Positions 26,076 to 35,476 of a DNA stretch of 64,000 bases are shown here, piece after piece (position 1 is the stretch's first letter; each line of letters starts with the position of its first letter). The notes below the pieces were generated by a model that was not told where the DNA came from, made no database searches, and saw nothing but the letters and a program-made list of their open reading frames with translations. The position numbers and the translations under genes are program-made. The stretch comes from Limnohabitans sp. 2KL-51 (lineage in GTDB: Bacteria > Pseudomonadota > Gammaproteobacteria > Burkholderiales > Burkholderiaceae_C), in NCBI RefSeq assembly GCF_003063645.1, contig NZ_NESJ01000001.1:1-64000 (forward strand). Reading direction: 5' to 3'.

Positions 26076-26774
26076 TCAAGCCCAGTCTTCCCCAGAGTCC
26101 CAAGAGCTGTCACCTGCCTCGTCTGCCGATGCCTGTGGCGACACCAGACCGGGCAAGTTTTCATCCTGGGCGTTGCCCGAAGGCGATGCCAGTGAGTTCG
26201 CAGAGGATGCGTCGGCGTTGGATGCGGGAGCAGGCTTGTTGTGCCCCATGAGGTTTTGCACGCCCTGAAACAACAAGCCGCCTGCCACCACGCCCGCTGC
26301 GGTGGTGGCCACTTGGGCCATCATGCCGCCACCCCAGGCACTCGTGGGGGCCTGCGCAGGCATGGCTACTGGGCGCGTGGCCATAGGTGGGTTTGAAGAG
26401 AATTGGGCCGTGGACGTGTGGACTGGCATGGCTTTCGCAGGTGTTTCTGGCCCACGGCCCCAAGCCTGCGCGCCCGACATCCAAGAACCGCTATTGGCTG
26501 GCGCGGTTGCTGGAGTGGCTTGGGTCGCTCGCCATTGGGCCAGCTGAGCCAACTGTTGCGCGTTTTGCGCCTCCAATTGCTCAATGCGGGTTTGGGCCGC
26601 TTCCAGCGCCATGCCCAAACCCATGGTCCGCTGCACCAGCAAATACGGAGCGTCAGCTTGCGCCCTGAACGCATCGCTGATAAGACCGTCTGCCGTGGGG
26701 TCTTTGGGGTCGGCACGCGTCTGGCGCAAAGCGCTCAAAAATTGCTGCAGCTGGTCACGGTCAGTGGCGTTCAT
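26076..26774 (-). CDS. DUF2076 domain-containing protein
   Basis: This 232-residue protein has an N-terminal helical region (DRDQLQQFLSALRQTRADPK, then ALEAAQTRIEQLEAQNAQ). A Pro/Ala/Ser-rich middle follows, then a Gly-rich hydrophobic helix (AAGVVAGGLLFQGVQNLMGH) and an acidic tail ending SWDSGEDWA. This arrangement fits DUF2076, whose members are predicted envelope-associated proteins of unknown function. It lies 21 bases upstream of the RpfE-like gene on the same strand and may be co-transcribed with it and recJ. Confidence 0.8.
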   Translation of the reverse strand: MNATDRDQLQQFLSALRQTRADPKDPTADGLISDAFRAQADAPYLLVQRTMGLGMALEAAQTRIEQLEAQNAQQLAQLAQWRATQATPATAPANSGSWMSGAQAWGRGPETPAKAMPVHTSTAQFSSNPPMATRPVAMPAQAPTSAWGGGMMAQVATTAAGVVAGGLLFQGVQNLMGHNKPAPASNADASSANSLASPSGNAQDENLPGLVSPQASADEAGDSSWDSGEDWA

Positions 26775-26961
26775 CTGGGGAACCTTTCAAGCATGGATGG
26801 GGCATTATGGACAAACAAACAGACAAACCGATCCAGGCGTTCAGATTCAAAGGCACAACGACGGCCACCTCCAAAAAACCGAAGACCCCATGAGGGGTGG
26901 TGGGCCTGCCTTTTTATCGGGTGCGGTATCGGGCGCGGTCGATTGGTCACAATAGCGAGCT

Positions 26962-28230
26962 ATGTCTTTTTTCAAAAACATCCCCTACGAGCTGGCGCTG
27001 GGCTGGCGCTACACGCGTGCCGGCCGCGCCACCCGGCGAAACGGCTTTATTTCCTTCATTTCGGGCGTGTCCATGATGGGCATTGGCCTGGGCGTGGCCG
27101 CGCTCATCATCGTACTGAGCGTGATGAACGGCTTTCAAAAAGAGGTGCGTGACCGCATGTTGGGCGTGGTCTCACACATCGAGGTTTATGCCGCCGACGG
27201 CGCGGCCGTGGCCGACTTGCCCGCCTTGCTGGCCCGCCTGAAGGCCAACCCGCAGGTGCTGGGCGCTGCGCCCTTCATCACCGCGCAGGCTTTGCTGGCG
27301 CGGGGCGAGGACATGAAGGGCGTGCTGGTGCGCGGCATCGACCCGGCGCTGGAGCCCGAAGTCAGCGATCTGTCAAACGACACGCAAGCCGGGGTGCTGC
27401 AGCGCCTGCAGCCGGGGGAGTTCAGCCTGGTGCTGGGCCGCGATCTGGCCAACAACCTGTTTTTGCAAAGCGGCGATCCGGTGACGCTGGTCTCGCCTTC
27501 GGGCCAAGTGACCCCTGCGGGCGTGTTGCCGCGCATGAAGCAAATGGGCGTGGTGGGCACGTTTTCTTCAGGGCACTATGAATACGACTCGGCGCTGGCG
27601 CTGATGCATGTCGATGACGCTGCCCGCATGTTCCGACTGGATGGCCCCAGCGGCGTGCGCCTGAAGCTGCGTGATTTGCACCAAGCACGGGAGGTGGCGC
27701 GTGACCTGCAGTTGGCGCTGGGCCCACAGTTTTTTGTGCGCGACTGGACGCAGCAAAACCGAACCTGGTTTGCCGCTGTACAGGTTGAAAAACGCATGAT
27801 GTTCATCATCCTCACCCTGATCGTGGCAGTGGCCGCTTTCAATTTGGTCAGCACCTTGGTGATGACGGTGACCGACAAGCGTGCCGACATCGCCATCTTG
27901 CGCACACTGGGGGCCAGCCCGCGCAGCATCATGGGCATTTTTGTGGTGCAGGGCGCCACGGTGGGCGTGATCGGCACGATGAGCGGATTGCTCTTGGGTC
28001 TGTTGGTGGCTTTCAACATCGATGTGATCGTGCCCGCTCTGGAAACCTTGTTCAACGCCAGCTTTTTGCCGCGCGACATTTACCTGATCAGCCGCATGCC
28101 CAGCGAGCCGCTGGCCAGTGACATCTGGCCTGTGGCCATCATCTCCCTGGTGCTGGCTTTTGTGGCCACGCTCTACCCCAGCTGGCGCGCCAGCCAGGTC
28201 AACCCGGCGGAGGCACTGCGTTATGAATGA
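26962..28230 (+). CDS. lolC: Lipoprotein-releasing ABC transporter permease LolC/LolE
   Basis: This 422-residue inner-membrane permease helps extract outer-membrane lipoproteins and pass them to LolA. It begins [21 protein letters not shown], has the first helix near residues 24-50, a large periplasmic domain, and three C-terminal helices (from [20 protein letters not shown]), ending in the MacB/FtsX pattern [19 protein letters not shown]. Only one permease gene is present, so it probably works as a homodimer (a LolF-like CE permease) with LolD, whose start overlaps its end by eight bases. Confidence 0.93.
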   Translation: MSFFKNIPYELALGWRYTRAGRATRRNGFISFISGVSMMGIGLGVAALIIVLSVMNGFQKEVRDRMLGVVSHIEVYAADGAAVADLPALLARLKANPQVLGAAPFITAQALLARGEDMKGVLVRGIDPALEPEVSDLSNDTQAGVLQRLQPGEFSLVLGRDLANNLFLQSGDPVTLVSPSGQVTPAGVLPRMKQMGVVGTFSSGHYEYDSALALMHVDDAARMFRLDGPSGVRLKLRDLHQAREVARDLQLALGPQFFVRDWTQQNRTWFAAVQVEKRMMFIILTLIVAVAAFNLVSTLVMTVTDKRADIAILRTLGASPRSIMGIFVVQGATVGVIGTMSGLLLGLLVAFNIDVIVPALETLFNASFLPRDIYLISRMPSEPLASDIWPVAIISLVLAFVATLYPSWRASQVNPAEALRYE

Positions 28231-28921
28231 CACGAAAAACGTGGGCGCAGTGCTGCAGGCCCAGGGCCTGACCAAGCGCTTCACCGAAGGTCGCTTGGAC
28301 GTGACGGTCCTGCAAGGCGTGGACCTGCAGGTGCAGGCTGGGGAGACCTTGGCCATCGTGGGCGCTTCCGGCTCGGGCAAGAGCACCTTGCTGCATTTGC
28401 TCGGTGGCCTCGATGCTCCGACTCAGGGCTCGGTGCAGCTCAAAGGCCAGTTGTTGTCGGCCTTGAGCGCGGCCGAGCAAGGCCAGTGGCGCAACCGTTA
28501 TTTGGGCTTTGTCTACCAGTTCCACCATTTGCTGCCCGAGTTCAGCGCGCTGGACAACGTGGCCATGCCGCTGTGGATTCGGCGGCAAGACCGCGCTGAA
28601 GCTGCCGCTGTGGCCACGGGCTGGTTGCAGCGCGTGGGTTTGGGTGAGCGCGTGCACCACCGGCCATCGGAGTTGTCGGGCGGTGAGCGCCAGCGTGTGG
28701 CCCTGGCCCGCGCTTTGGTGAACGACCCGGCCTGTGTTTTGGCCGATGAACCCACCGGCAACCTGGACCGCGAAACCGCCGACGGCGTGTTTGCGCTGAT
28801 GCTGCAACTGGCCCGCGAACGTGGCACCGCTTTCGTGGTGGTCACGCACGACCCCGCCTTGGCGTCGCGTTGTGACCGGCAATTGCATTTGGTCAAGGGC
28901 GTGTTGCAAGCGCCTGCTTGA
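28223..28921 (+). CDS. lolD: Lipoprotein-releasing ABC transporter ATPase LolD
   Basis: This 232-residue ATPase powers lipoprotein release. It contains Walker [19 protein letters not shown], a Q-loop in [19 protein letters not shown] (the LolD-typical FHHLLPEF), the ABC signature [15 protein letters not shown] and Walker [13 protein letters not shown]. The ATG at 28223 lies within the end of lolC, implying translational coupling. Confidence 0.96.
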   Translation: MNDTKNVGAVLQAQGLTKRFTEGRLDVTVLQGVDLQVQAGETLAIVGASGSGKSTLLHLLGGLDAPTQGSVQLKGQLLSALSAAEQGQWRNRYLGFVYQFHHLLPEFSALDNVAMPLWIRRQDRAEAAAVATGWLQRVGLGERVHHRPSELSGGERQRVALARALVNDPACVLADEPTGNLDRETADGVFALMLQLARERGTAFVVVTHDPALASRCDRQLHLVKGVLQAPA

Positions 28922-28936
28922 TCGGTTTGCAACGCC

Positions 28937-29776
28937 ATGTGGATCGACACGCACTGCCACCTGGACGCGGCCGAGTTTGATGCCGACCGCGACGCGGTGC
29001 GCCAAGCGGCCCGCCAAGCCGGCGTGGCGCGTTGCGTGATCCCGGCGGTGCACGCCGCTCACTGGGCCGAGGTGGCGCGGCTGGCCGAGCGGCATGGCGA
29101 CGCTTACGCATTGGGCATTCACCCGCTGTATGTGCCGAAGGCCCAAGAGGCTGACTTGCTGGCGCTGGACCTGGCCTTGACCGAACGCCGCGCTGACCCG
29201 TGCTTGGTGGCGGTCGGTGAAATCGGACTGGACTTTTTTGTGCCTGAGTTGTGCACACCTGAGATGCGCGAGCGCCAATGGTTCTTTTACACCGCGCAAC
29301 TGAAGCTGGCCCAACAACACGGCCTGCCCGTGATTCTGCATTTGCGCCGCTCAGCCGATCTCTTGCTCAAAGGCTTGCGCCAGAGCCCGGTGGTCTCAGG
29401 CATTGCCCACGCCTTCAATGGCAGCACCCAGCAGGCGCAGGCTTTTGTGGACATGGGCTTTGCGCTGGGCTTTGGTGGCACCTTGACGTACGAACGCTCG
29501 TTGCAGCTGCGCCGCCTGGCCTGCGAGTTGCCACTGAGCGCACTGGTACTGGAGACCGACGCGCCCGACATTCCGCCGCAGTGGCTCTACCAAACCGCCG
29601 AGCAGCGGGCGCTGGGTGCAGCACAGGGCCGCAACAGCCCGGCCGAGTTGCCCCGCATCGCCCAGGTGCTGGCCGGGTTGCGGTGCCTGCCGTTCACCGA
29701 TCTGGCAGCAGTCACCAGCGCCAATGCCAGCCGCGTGTTGCCCCAACTGGCCGCTCTGTACCATCAAGCCCCATGA
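28937..29776 (+). CDS. TatD family metal-dependent hydrolase
   Basis: This 279-residue TIM-barrel hydrolase begins MWIDTHCHLDAAEFDADRD with the HxH metal motif. It has the AVGEIGLDFF glutamate, the ILHLRRSADLLL histidine, GIAHAFNGSTQQAQ and VLETDAPDIPPQWL. TatD-type proteins act as 3'-5' DNA/RNA exonucleases in repair or RNA decay. The gene follows lolD by 15 bases, and its stop overlaps the next start (ATGA). Confidence 0.92.
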   Translation: MWIDTHCHLDAAEFDADRDAVRQAARQAGVARCVIPAVHAAHWAEVARLAERHGDAYALGIHPLYVPKAQEADLLALDLALTERRADPCLVAVGEIGLDFFVPELCTPEMRERQWFFYTAQLKLAQQHGLPVILHLRRSADLLLKGLRQSPVVSGIAHAFNGSTQQAQAFVDMGFALGFGGTLTYERSLQLRRLACELPLSALVLETDAPDIPPQWLYQTAEQRALGAAQGRNSPAELPRIAQVLAGLRCLPFTDLAAVTSANASRVLPQLAALYHQAP

Positions 29777-30531
29777 CCCGAAAAAAACCCATCGAACTGC
29801 CTGAAGTCAATTTTTCCGAAGACGGCGAGATCCGTTACCTGCACCTGGGCACCGAGTGGATTCAGGGCTCGATGTTTCTGGACCGGCCCTACGACATCGA
29901 GCTGGAATATGTGCAGCGCATGTTCGCGTGGTTGCTGTTTTTGCCGCCGGTCGAAGTTAAGGGGGCGCACGCCATGCAGTTGGGACTGGGCGCGGGCACC
30001 ATCACCAAGTTTTGCCACAAAAAACTCAAGATGGCCTGCACCGCTGTGGAGCTGAACCCCGGCGTGCTGCACGCTTGCCGAGGTTGGTTTCGCCTGCCGC
30101 CTGACGATGAGCGCTTGCGCGTGGTGCTGGCCGACGCGTCGCTGGAAATCCAGAAGGACGAATGGCGCGGCACCGTGGATGCGCTGCAGGTGGATCTGTA
30201 CGACGAAGAGGCGGCCGCCCCGGTGCTGGACACGCCCGATTTTTACCGCCACTGCCGCGAACTGCTGACCCAGCAAGGCTGCATGACGGTCAACCTGTTT
30301 GGCCGCTCGTCGAGTTATGCCGAGAGTGTGGAAAAGATATGCGCCGCCTTTGGCGAAGATGCGGTGTGGGTATTCAAGCCCACGCGCGAGGGCAACGCCA
30401 TCGTGCTGGCGCAGCGAACCGCCAGCCGTCCATCGCGCGATGCACTGGAGCAAATCGCCATTGCCATTGAAGAAAAATGGGGCCTGCCCGCACCGAAATG
30501 GCTCAAGGTCTTCAAGCCCCTGACCAAGTGA
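29773..30531 (+). CDS. Spermidine-synthase-like methyltransferase-fold protein
   Basis: This 252-residue protein has a Rossmann core like spermidine synthase: AMQLGLGAGTITKFCHKKL as the nucleotide loop, a CTAVELNPGVLHACRGWF acidic end of strand 2, and VDALQVDLYDEEAAAPVLD. The loop is GLGAGT where true SpeE has GGGDGG, so aminopropyl transfer is uncertain. Homologues of this kind are common in betaproteobacteria without an assigned reaction. It is coupled to tatD by a four-base overlap; a longer frame from 29278 is a shadow of tatD. Confidence 0.75.
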   Translation: MTRKKPIELPEVNFSEDGEIRYLHLGTEWIQGSMFLDRPYDIELEYVQRMFAWLLFLPPVEVKGAHAMQLGLGAGTITKFCHKKLKMACTAVELNPGVLHACRGWFRLPPDDERLRVVLADASLEIQKDEWRGTVDALQVDLYDEEAAAPVLDTPDFYRHCRELLTQQGCMTVNLFGRSSSYAESVEKICAAFGEDAVWVFKPTREGNAIVLAQRTASRPSRDALEQIAIAIEEKWGLPAPKWLKVFKPLTK

Positions 30532-30677
30532 ATGCCTCGCCTATATCCATGCTTTTACGGGGTCTGCATCAGGGTTAACCATGGCTTCGTCACTCCGGGG
30601 ACATAGGTGTAACCCACATCCTCAAAGACGTCAGTTTCACGCAAAATCAGCACAACTCAAAACAGAGGAGATATCTC

Positions 30678-31166
30678 GTGAACATCAAAAGTCAGAAAGA
30701 CTTTTTCGCAGGGCTGTTCTACACCGTCACCGGTGCAGCCTTTGCCTATGGCGCCACCAGCTACAACGTGGGCACCGGTGCCCGCATGGGGCCGGGCTAC
30801 TTCCCGCTGCTGCTGGGCATCTTGCTGGCCATCATCGGGGCCTTCGTCATGTTCAAGGCCCTCACCGTGGAAACCCAAGACGGCGACAAGATTGGTTCAT
30901 GGGCTTGGAAGCCTTTGCTCTTCATCATCGCCGGTAACTTGTTGTTTGGTATTTTGCTGGGGGGCTTGCCCAAAATGGGCGTACCGGCCATGGGTTTGAT
31001 CGTGGCGATTTTCGGCACGACCTTGGTGGTCAGTCTGGCGGGAGACACTTACAAACTCAAGGAGGTTTTGATTCTCGCCACTATCCTGTCTATCGGCAGT
31101 TACGGTGCATTCGTGAAGCTGTTGAATTTGCAGTTCCCCGTCTGGCCCACATTCATTACCGGTTGA
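30678..31166 (+). CDS. tctB: Tripartite tricarboxylate transporter small membrane subunit
   Basis: This 162-residue protein has four hydrophobic segments and the DUF1468/TctB layout: an N-terminal helix with KDFFAGLFYTVTGAAFAYGA, then GARMGPGYFPLLLGILLAIIG. TctB pairs with TctA in a secondary, sodium- or proton-driven uptake system served by a periplasmic TctC/Bug receptor. AGAGGAGATAT upstream supports the start. The tctA start follows 12 bases after the stop. Confidence 0.92.
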   Translation: MNIKSQKDFFAGLFYTVTGAAFAYGATSYNVGTGARMGPGYFPLLLGILLAIIGAFVMFKALTVETQDGDKIGSWAWKPLLFIIAGNLLFGILLGGLPKMGVPAMGLIVAIFGTTLVVSLAGDTYKLKEVLILATILSIGSYGAFVKLLNLQFPVWPTFITG

Positions 31167-31178
31167 GGAGAGAAATTC

Positions 31179-32690
31179 ATGGAACTGTTTGATAACCTCG
31201 CGCTCGGTTTTGGGGTGGCGTTCACCTTTCAAAACCTGATGTACGCGTTCATTGGCTGTTTGCTGGGTACTTTGATTGGTGTGTTGCCGGGTGTGGGCCC
31301 TGTGGCCACCATCGCCATGCTGCTGCCGGCCACTTACGCACTGCCGCCCATTGCGGCTTTGATCATGTTGGCCGGTATTTATTACGGCGCTCAATACGGT
31401 GGCTCGACCACCGCGATTTTGGTCAACTTACCCGGAGAAGCTTCGTCGGTCGTGACCATGATCGATGGTTACCAAATGGCCCGCAAAGGGCGGGCTGGCC
31501 CCGCTTTGGCGGCGGCCGGTTTGGGTTCTTTCTTTGCCGGTTGTGTGGGCACTTTGGTCTTGGCTGCCTTCGCTGCTCCATTGACCGAAGTCGCCTTCAA
31601 GTTTGGACCTGCCGAATACTTCTCGCTGATGGTGTTGGGCTTGATCGGTGCCGTGGTCTTGGCCTCGGGCTCACTCATCAAAGCGGTCGGCATGATCGTG
31701 TTGGGTTTGTTGATGGGCCTGATTGGCACCGACGTGAATTCGGGCGTGGCGCGTTTCAGCTTCGATATTCCGGAATTGACCGACGGTGTGGGCTTCATCG
31801 TGATCGCTATGGGCGTGTTCGGTTATGGCGAGATCATCTCCAACCTGTCCAAACCCGAAGAAGACCGCGAAGTCTTCACGGCCAAAGTGACAGGCTTGAT
31901 GCCCACGGCACAAGACTTCAAGAACTTGGCACCTGCGGTGTTGCGCGGCACTGCTTTGGGTTCGGCTTTGGGCATCTTGCCCGGCGGCGGAGCCTTGTTG
32001 GCAGCTTTTGCGGCCTACACCATCGAGAAGAAAACCAAGCTCGCTCCTGGCGAGGTGCCTTTTGGTCAAGGCAACATCCGCGGCGTGGCCTCCCCCGAGT
32101 CGGCCAACAATGCCGCTTCGCAAACCTCGTTCATTCCTTTGCTCACGCTGGGCATTCCGCCCAATGCCGTGATGGCTTTGATGGTCGGTGCGATGACGAT
32201 CCACAACATCCAGCCTGGCCCTCAGGTCATGACCAGCAACCCCGAGTTGTTCTGGGGCCTGATCGCGTCGATGTGGATCGGCAACGCCATGCTGATCATC
32301 TTGAACCTGCCCTTGATTGGCATTTGGATCAAGTTGCTGTCGGTGCCTTACCGCTGGTTGTTCCCGGCCATCGTGCTGTTCTGCGCGATTGGCGTCTACT
32401 CGACCAACAACAACACTTGGGACATCTGGATGGTGGGCATGTTCGGTGTGGTGGGCTACACCTTCATCAAACTCGGCATGGAGCCTGCGCCTTTGCTGCT
32501 GGGCTTCATTTTGGGCCCGATGATGGAAGAAAACCTGCGCCGTGCCATGCTCTTGTCGCGCGGTGACTGGAGCGTGTTCGTCACGCGCCCCTTGTCGGCC
32601 AGTTTGCTGGCGATGGCGGTGCTGCTGCTCATCATTGTGGCTTTGCCCTCCATCAAGTCCAAGCGCAAAGAGGCTTTTGTCGAAGAGTAA
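31179..32690 (+). CDS. tctA: Tripartite tricarboxylate transporter large permease
   Basis: This 503-residue permease has about 11-12 membrane helices and the duplicated Gly-rich motifs of TctA: GTLIGVLPGVGPVATIAMLL near residue 30 and its mirror GSALGILPGGGALLAAFAAY near residue 260. GAQYGGSTTAILVNLPGEAS and ASPESANNAASQTSFIPLLT are also typical. It forms the transport channel with TctB; the adjacent receptor gene tctC should define the substrate. A hairpin follows its stop. Confidence 0.95.
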   Translation: MELFDNLALGFGVAFTFQNLMYAFIGCLLGTLIGVLPGVGPVATIAMLLPATYALPPIAALIMLAGIYYGAQYGGSTTAILVNLPGEASSVVTMIDGYQMARKGRAGPALAAAGLGSFFAGCVGTLVLAAFAAPLTEVAFKFGPAEYFSLMVLGLIGAVVLASGSLIKAVGMIVLGLLMGLIGTDVNSGVARFSFDIPELTDGVGFIVIAMGVFGYGEIISNLSKPEEDREVFTAKVTGLMPTAQDFKNLAPAVLRGTALGSALGILPGGGALLAAFAAYTIEKKTKLAPGEVPFGQGNIRGVASPESANNAASQTSFIPLLTLGIPPNAVMALMVGAMTIHNIQPGPQVMTSNPELFWGLIASMWIGNAMLIILNLPLIGIWIKLLSVPYRWLFPAIVLFCAIGVYSTNNNTWDIWMVGMFGVVGYTFIKLGMEPAPLLLGFILGPMMEENLRRAMLLSRGDWSVFVTRPLSASLLAMAVLLLIIVALPSIKSKRKEAFVEE

Positions 32691-32729
32691 CGCTTTTTTG
32701 GTTTTGAGGCGGGCCTGGTGCCCCTTTTG

Positions 32730-32753
32730 CAACGGCCTCCTCGGAGGCCGTTG
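32730..32753 (+). terminator. Hairpin between tctA and tctC
   Basis: A perfect 11-bp stem (32730-32740 with 32743-32753) with a two-base loop follows the tctA stop by 39 bases. The T-rich stretch begins about 10 bases later, so it is an imperfect intrinsic terminator. It may attenuate transcription into tctC instead of fully stopping it, or act as an mRNA-stabilising hairpin. Confidence 0.6.
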
Positions 32754-32877
32754 TCGTTGGGGCTTTTCTTTTTTGTGATTACCGAGGTCTTGTCACTTGG
32801 GTGCTGCAGCGGCGCATGGCCTCTGACACAATTGTTTTATTGATTTTTGCGTCTGACTTGGGTTGAGGAACATCACC

Positions 32878-33852
32878 ATGAAAAAACGACAACTCTTGCG
32901 TGGCCTGTGCGCCGCCACCCTGGCCGTGGCCAGCCTGGGCTTGGCCCAAGCGCAGACCTACCCCAGCAAAGCCGTGCGCCTGATCGTGCCCTTTCCAGCC
33001 GGTGGCGCGACCGATCTGTTTGCCCGCACCTTGTCCCAAAAAATCAGCGAAAAACTGGGCCAAACTGTGGTGGTTGAAAACCGCCCGGGTGCAGGCGGCA
33101 CCTTGGGCTCGGACCTGGCAGCCAAGGCCACACCCGACGGCTACACCTTGCTGCTGTCGACCTCCAGCACGCACTCGATTGGCCCCAACCTGAACCCTCG
33201 CATGCCCTACGACGCGGTGCGCGACTTCACGCCCATTGGCCAGCTGGGTAATGCGCCCAGCATCATGTTGGTGCCCAACAATTCGCCCGCCAAAACCGTC
33301 AAAGAATGGATCGACTACGCCAAAAAGAACCCCGGCCGTTTGAACTACGCCTCAAGTGGCAACGGCACCATCGTGCAGTTGTCGGCCGAGCTGTTCAAGG
33401 CGCAGGCCGATGTGTTTGTGGTGCACATCCCCTACAAAGGCACGGCGCTGGCCATCCCCGATCTGATCACGGGCAAAGTGGACGTGCTGTTTGACAGCCT
33501 GCCCACGGGCATGCCGCATGTGCGCGACGGCCGCTTGCGTGCCCTGGGCGTGACCACCCTCAAGCCCACGGCGCTCGCACCGGGCATCCCCGCCATCGCC
33601 GATGTCTTGCCCGGCTACGAGTCCAACACCTGGTTCGGTTTGTTTGGCCCCAAAGGCTTGCCGCCCGAGGTGGTCAGTCGTGTCAACACCGCAGCCAACC
33701 AGGTGCTGCAAGACCCTGAGGTGATGGACAAGCTCCAGCGCTTTGGCATCGAGCCAGTGGGCGGCACGCCCGCCCAGTTCACCACCATGCTGGCCAGTGA
33801 ATCGGCCAAATGGAAAAAAATCATCACCGAGCGAAAAATCACATTGGACTGA
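32878..33852 (+). CDS. tctC: TctC/Bug family substrate-binding protein of the adjacent TctAB permease
   Basis: This 324-residue periplasmic receptor has a signal peptide (MKKRQLLRGLCAATLAVASL, cleaved after AQA) and the family motifs VRLIVPFPAGGATDLFARTL, VVVENRPGAGGTLGSDLAAK and HIPYKGTALAIPDLITGKVD. It delivers an unknown small carboxylate or amide to TctAB. GAGGAA upstream supports ATG 32878. Its stop is one base from the start of the gamma-glutamyltransferase-like gene. Confidence 0.94.
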   Translation: MKKRQLLRGLCAATLAVASLGLAQAQTYPSKAVRLIVPFPAGGATDLFARTLSQKISEKLGQTVVVENRPGAGGTLGSDLAAKATPDGYTLLLSTSSTHSIGPNLNPRMPYDAVRDFTPIGQLGNAPSIMLVPNNSPAKTVKEWIDYAKKNPGRLNYASSGNGTIVQLSAELFKAQADVFVVHIPYKGTALAIPDLITGKVDVLFDSLPTGMPHVRDGRLRALGVTTLKPTALAPGIPAIADVLPGYESNTWFGLFGPKGLPPEVVSRVNTAANQVLQDPEVMDKLQRFGIEPVGGTPAQFTTMLASESAKWKKIITERKITLD

Positions 33853-33853
33853 C

Positions 33854-35476
33854 ATGAACTTCGACTACCAATTCCCCTACACCAGCACCCGCCTGCCGCT
33901 GTTTGCACGCAACATTGTGTCCACTTCGCACCCCTTGGCTGCGCAGGCAGGCCTGCGCATGATGCTCAAGGGGGGCAATGCGGTCGATGCCGCCATTGCC
34001 GCTGCGGCCGTCATCACCTTGACCGAGCCGGTCAGCAATGGCCTGGGCTCCGACGCCTTTGCCATCCTTTGGGACGGCAAAGCGCTGCATGGCCTGAACG
34101 CTTCCGGCCCGGCCCCGGCCACCTGGACGCCCGATTACTTCCACCGCAAGTACGGGGCCGATGCCAAAACACCGCCCAAGCGCGGCTTTGACTCGGTCAG
34201 CGTGCCCGGCGCGGTCGCGGGTTGGGTGGCCTTGAGTGAGCGTTTTGGCAAGCTGCCCTTCGCCGATTTGCTGGAGCCTGCGATCGAGGTGGCCGAGCGC
34301 GGTTATTTGATTCCGGTGGTGGTGCAGCAAAAATGGGAAGCCGCCACGCCCGAGCTGCAGTCGGAACCGGGATTTGCGCAGAGCTTTTTGCCCTGGGGAC
34401 GTGCGCCGCAGGTGGGCGAGTTGTTTCAGTTCAAAAACGCAGCGCGTGGCCTCAGGGCCATTGCTGCCACCAAAGGCCAGGCACTGTATGGCGGCGAAAT
34501 TGCCGAAGCCATTGAAAAGTTTGCCAAGAACAACGGCGGCAGCATCACCGCCAAAGACCTGGCCGATTACAAGCCCGAGTGGGTCAAGCCCATGGCGCAA
34601 GACTATCGGGGCTACACCCTGCACGAGATCCCACCCAACGGCCAAGGCATTGCCGCATTGATCGCTTTGGGCATTTTGTCCAACTTTGACCTGGCCAGCC
34701 ACAAGGTGGACAGCGCCGATTCGCAGCACCTGCAGATCGAGGCCATGAAGCTGGCCTTTGCCGATGTGTACCGTTATGTGGCCGACCCGCGCTTCATGGA
34801 GTTGCCACCTGAGCAGATGCTGGACCCGGCCTATCTGGCCAGCCGCGCCAAACTGATTGACATGAAAAAGGCGCAAGACTTCAAGGCGGGCAACCCGGTC
34901 AAGGGTGGCACGATTTACCTGACGGCCGCCGATGAAAACGGCATGATGATCAGCTTCATCCAGAGCAACTACATGGGTTTTGGCTCGGGCGTGGTCGAGC
35001 CCACTTATGGCATCAGCCTGCAAAACCGGGGCCATGGTTTCAGCACCGACTTGCAGGGCCCCAACCCCGCCAACCTGGTCCTGCCCGGCAAGCGGCCGTT
35101 TCAGACCATCATCCCGGCTTTCCTCACCAAAGACGGTCAGCCTGTGATGAGCTACGGCGTGATGGGCGGCAACATGCAACCTCAGGGCCACATGCAAACC
35201 CTGGTGCGCATGCTCGACTACGGCCAGAACCCACAAACCGCCTGCGATGCACCGCGCTGGCGCTTCAACACGGGTCTGAACATCAACGTCGAAGCCGCGA
35301 TGAATGGCCAGACCGTGCAAGAGTTGATCGCACGCGGCCATCAGTTGGACGTCATCAACGATTCTTACCAGGACTTTGGCGCAGGCCAGTTCATTTGGCG
35401 CATGGGCGATCCCGCTGTAGAGGGCTACCAAGCCGCCAGCGACCCGCGCCGTGACGGCCAAGCTGTCGGCTTTTGA
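33854..35476 (+). CDS. Gamma-glutamyltransferase family protein
   Basis: This 540-residue Ntn-hydrolase family protein resembles YwrD-type gamma-glutamyltranspeptidases. N-terminal blocks are HPLAAQAGLRMMLKGGNAVD and SNGLGSDAFAILWDGK. The small-subunit junction reads KGGTIYLTAADENGMMISF, so the self-cleaving nucleophile is probably the Thr of GGTIYL in place of the canonical TTHxSV. LVLPGKRPFQTIIPAFL and SYGVMGGNMQPQGHMQ follow. No signal peptide is seen, so it may be cytoplasmic. It starts one base after tctC, which suggests that the transporter brings in a gamma-glutamyl or related amide substrate. Confidence 0.88.
   Translation: MNFDYQFPYTSTRLPLFARNIVSTSHPLAAQAGLRMMLKGGNAVDAAIAAAAVITLTEPVSNGLGSDAFAILWDGKALHGLNASGPAPATWTPDYFHRKYGADAKTPPKRGFDSVSVPGAVAGWVALSERFGKLPFADLLEPAIEVAERGYLIPVVVQQKWEAATPELQSEPGFAQSFLPWGRAPQVGELFQFKNAARGLRAIAATKGQALYGGEIAEAIEKFAKNNGGSITAKDLADYKPEWVKPMAQDYRGYTLHEIPPNGQGIAALIALGILSNFDLASHKVDSADSQHLQIEAMKLAFADVYRYVADPRFMELPPEQMLDPAYLASRAKLIDMKKAQDFKAGNPVKGGTIYLTAADENGMMISFIQSNYMGFGSGVVEPTYGISLQNRGHGFSTDLQGPNPANLVLPGKRPFQTIIPAFLTKDGQPVMSYGVMGGNMQPQGHMQTLVRMLDYGQNPQTACDAPRWRFNTGLNINVEAAMNGQTVQELIARGHQLDVINDSYQDFGAGQFIWRMGDPAVEGYQAASDPRRDGQAVGF

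Noticed and set aside
33839..35461. A 540-codon minus-strand frame over the GGT-like gene
   Set aside because: The sense strand carries the recognisable Ntn-hydrolase family. The antisense frame has no motifs.
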